Below are positions 46,007-47,656 of a DNA stretch of 47,656 bases, piece after piece; the stretch's first letter is position 1, and every line of letters begins with the position of its first letter. Source of the DNA: Gammaproteobacteria bacterium (GTDB taxonomy: Bacteria; Pseudomonadota; Gammaproteobacteria; Thiohalomonadales; Thiohalomonadaceae); contig JAPHTQ010000006.1 of assembly GCA_026196275.1 (NCBI GenBank), positions 1-47,656 on the forward strand, in the 5' to 3' direction. The notes beneath the pieces are model-generated. The model was not told the origin of the DNA. It was given only the letters and a program-made list of their open reading frames with translations, and made no database searches. Both the position numbers and the translations under genes were made by a program.

Positions 46007-47264
46007 TACCCACCAAACCGCCAACGACTACGGCAGCCAGGAGAGGAGCGATCTGCTGAGCGTTGATGAGGCGCTGCAGCAGATCCGCAAAACACTTGAG
46101 CCGGTCGAAGGCTTCGAGCGCTGCCCCCTGCAACAAACCTTCAACCGCATCGTTGCCGAACCGGTCATCTCCCCCATCAATGTTCCGGGACACGTCAATT
46201 CGGCCATGGACGGCTACGCCGTCAGCAGCACCGATCTGCCCTCCGGTGACGCGGACGCCGTATTGCAGGTTACCGGCACCGCCTTTGCCGGTAACCCGTT
46301 TGCGGGCACCCTGCAAAATGGCCAGGCCGTACGCATCATGACCGGTGCGGTCGTGCCCGAGGGGGCCGATACGGTAATCATGCAGGAGGCGGTAACGCGC
46401 GAAGGCGACAGCATCACCCTGCAAGCCGGCCACAAGGCGGGAGAAAACGTACGTCATATCGGAGAAGACATTGCCGAAGGAGGTGTGGTTCTGGCGCCGG
46501 GCAAGAAGATCCGCGCGGCCGAGATGGGCCTGCTGGCATCACTCGGCATAGGTGAGGTCACTGTCAGTCGCCGGCTGCGTGTTGCCACTTTCTCCACCGG
46601 CGATGAGCTCTGCTCCATTGGTGAGATCCCGCGTGAGGGGCAGATTTTCGACAGCAACCGCTACAGCATCGCCGGCATGCTGCGTGCGCTGAACACCGAA
46701 CATATCGACATGGGTGTGATTCGCGACGATCCCGAGGCGATCAGCAACGCCTTCAGCACCGCGGCAAAGATCGCCGATGTGTTGATCACCAGTGGTGGTG
46801 TTTCGGTTGGTGACGCCGATTATGTCAAGCAGACCCTGGACAAGCTCGGCCAGGTCAATTTCTGGAAGATCAAGATGAAGCCGGGCAAGCCACTGGCCTT
46901 CGGTCAGTTAAAGGATGCCGTTTTCTTTGGCCTCCCCGGTAATCCGGTATCGGTCATGGCCACCTTCTATGAGATCGTCCAGCCCAGTCTGCGCCATATG
47001 ATGGGGCAGGAGACGCACGCACCGTTACGAGTCAAGGTTCGCTGTGTTGATAAGCTGAGAAGCCCTGCACGCCAGGATTTCCAGCGCGGCATCCTTGAGC
47101 GGGACGATAGTGGCGAGTGGGTGGTACGCAGCACCGGTCATCAGGGCTCGCATATCCTCAGTTCCATGAGTCAGGCCAATTGTTTCATTGTGCTGGATGC
47201 GGAGTGTCGCGGTGTTGAACCGGGAGAGTGGGTCGAGGTTGAGCCTTTTGAGGGACTGTTCTGA
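45999..47264 (+). CDS. moeA: Molybdopterin molybdenumtransferase MoeA
   Basis: Inserts molybdate into adenylylated molybdopterin. The 421-residue protein has a long N-terminal domain with NSAMDGYAV, TGAVVPEGADTVIMQE, GENVRHIGEDI, the MoCF-binding domain with STGDEL and SGGVSVGDADYVKQTLDKLG, and the GLPGNPVSVMATF motif near the C-terminal domain. It closes the mobA-mobB-moeA unit, ahead of a terminator-like hairpin. Confidence 0.95.
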   Translation: MTDTHQTANDYGSQERSDLLSVDEALQQIRKTLEPVEGFERCPLQQTFNRIVAEPVISPINVPGHVNSAMDGYAVSSTDLPSGDADAVLQVTGTAFAGNPFAGTLQNGQAVRIMTGAVVPEGADTVIMQEAVTREGDSITLQAGHKAGENVRHIGEDIAEGGVVLAPGKKIRAAEMGLLASLGIGEVTVSRRLRVATFSTGDELCSIGEIPREGQIFDSNRYSIAGMLRALNTEHIDMGVIRDDPEAISNAFSTAAKIADVLITSGGVSVGDADYVKQTLDKLGQVNFWKIKMKPGKPLAFGQLKDAVFFGLPGNPVSVMATFYEIVQPSLRHMMGQETHAPLRVKVRCVDKLRSPARQDFQRGILERDDSGEWVVRSTGHQGSHILSSMSQANCFIVLDAECRGVEPGEWVEVEPFEGLF

Positions 47265-47291
47265 GCAACCGCCAGGGCGAACAGCAGATAG

Positions 47292-47320
47292 CAAAAAGGC
47301 CGGCGATTGCCGGCCTCTTC
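47292..47320. terminator. Terminator-like hairpin after moeA
   Basis: AGGCCGGC (47297-47304) pairs with GCCGGCCT (47309-47316), with an A-run before it and CTTCT after. On the minus strand it has a five-T tail, so it best terminates the histone-like gene and only weakly moeA. Confidence 0.6.
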
Positions 47321-47338
47321 TATTCCACCTGAATTAAA

Positions 47339-47656
47339 TCAGGCAGTCTTCTTTGCAACGCGACGCTTGGCGGTGCGACGCTTTTTCTTCGGCGCAGCGC
47401 GTTTCTTCGCGGTAGCAGCTTCTTTCTTTTCCTGAGCCTTCACAGCTTTGGCCAGCGCACGGTCATAGGCCTTCTGCTGAGCTGCCTCGAACTTGGCCAG
47501 GGCACCAATCATGGCATCGGCCATTTTCAGTTCCTGTTTACTTTCAGCAACTTTCGACTTGGCCGCCTTCACCATTTCAGTTTTCTTCGTTACAGCATTT
47601 TTGGCAGCAGCGGTTTTGACAGTCCTGGTCTTGTTACGGGCCGCAGTCAGTGCATC
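47339..47656 (-). CDS. Histone H1-like basic protein, 5' end missing
   Basis: The frame is open to the window edge, so the protein is at least 105 residues and its start lies outside. The visible part has an upstream stretch rich in Thr, Lys and Ala (AARNKTRTVKTAAAKNAV), a central helical region (DAMIGALAKFEAAQQKAYDRALAKAVKAQEKKEA) and a Lys/Arg tail (KKRAAPKKKRRTAKRRVAKK). Such composition is typical of bacterial histone-H1-like proteins (AlgP-like), which bind DNA non-specifically. A nucleoid or regulatory role is inference. Confidence 0.6.
   Translation of the reverse strand, partial: DALTAARNKTRTVKTAAAKNAVTKKTEMVKAAKSKVAESKQELKMADAMIGALAKFEAAQQKAYDRALAKAVKAQEKKEAATAKKRAAPKKKRRTAKRRVAKKTA

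Overview
The window (about 47.7 kb, GC-rich, densely coding) is a piece of a gammaproteobacterial chromosome outside the Enterobacterales. Its gene neighbourhoods match classic gammaproteobacterial ones: ffh/ypjD/corB, rpsP-rimM-trmD-rplS, xerD/dsbC, rpsF-priB-rpsR-rplI-dnaB-alr-radA, rnr-rlmB, and nnr-tsaE-amiC-mutL-miaA-hfq-hflX-hflK-hflC-yjeT-purA. Several traits suggest a free-living or symbiotic Chromatiales-like (sulfur-oxidiser-type) bacterium: an AddAB-like helicase/nuclease pair, hisZ in the hfl-purA cluster, a DUF2232 gene between rpsR and rplI, and an HD-GYP protein between xerD and dsbC. That assignment is inference. There is no prophage, plasmid module, CRISPR array or intact transposon; this is mostly core genome.

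Layout. 1-6.2 kb (+): a truncated AddB-like Fe-S nuclease and an AddA-like helicase-nuclease, followed by a coupled 20-codon micro-ORF. 6.2-15.2 kb (-): ffh, then a 160-bp foldback element that abuts its stop codon, then rpsP-rimM-trmD-rplS, an exported TPR-like protein, ogt, xerD, an HD-GYP protein and dsbC. 15.3-19.3 kb: a class II PDE-like metallo-hydrolase (-), then ypjD, a corB-like transporter and a double-FHA protein (+). 19.3-25.8 kb (-): the rpsF operon through radA, with a strong promoter and a leader fitting the S6:S18 autoregulatory RNA. 26-29 kb (-): rnr-rlmB. 29.1-29.7 kb: tRNA-Leu(CAG) (+) and an orphan Flp pilin (-). 29.9-42.9 kb (-): the nnr-to-purA superoperon. 42.9-44.0 kb (+): queG, head to head with nnr. 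44.1-47.3 kb: nudF (-), then mobA-mobB-moeA (+). 47.3 kb to the end (-): the basic tail of a histone H1-like protein.

The genes fall into a few themes: replication and repair (AddAB-like, DnaB, PriB, RadA, MutL, XerD, Ogt); translation and RNA processing (ribosomal proteins, TrmD, RimM, RlmB, RNase R, MiaA, QueG, TsaE, Hfq, tRNA-Leu); membrane protein handling (Ffh, HflKC, DsbC, YpjD); and molybdenum cofactor synthesis. The less expected material lies between and inside these operons: the foldback element at the ffh stop codon, the S6:S18 leader RNA, paired-hairpin repeats at 29.3 and 39.5 kb, a coupled micro-ORF, an orphan cysteine-tailed Flp pilin, and overlapping divergent start codons for nnr and queG.
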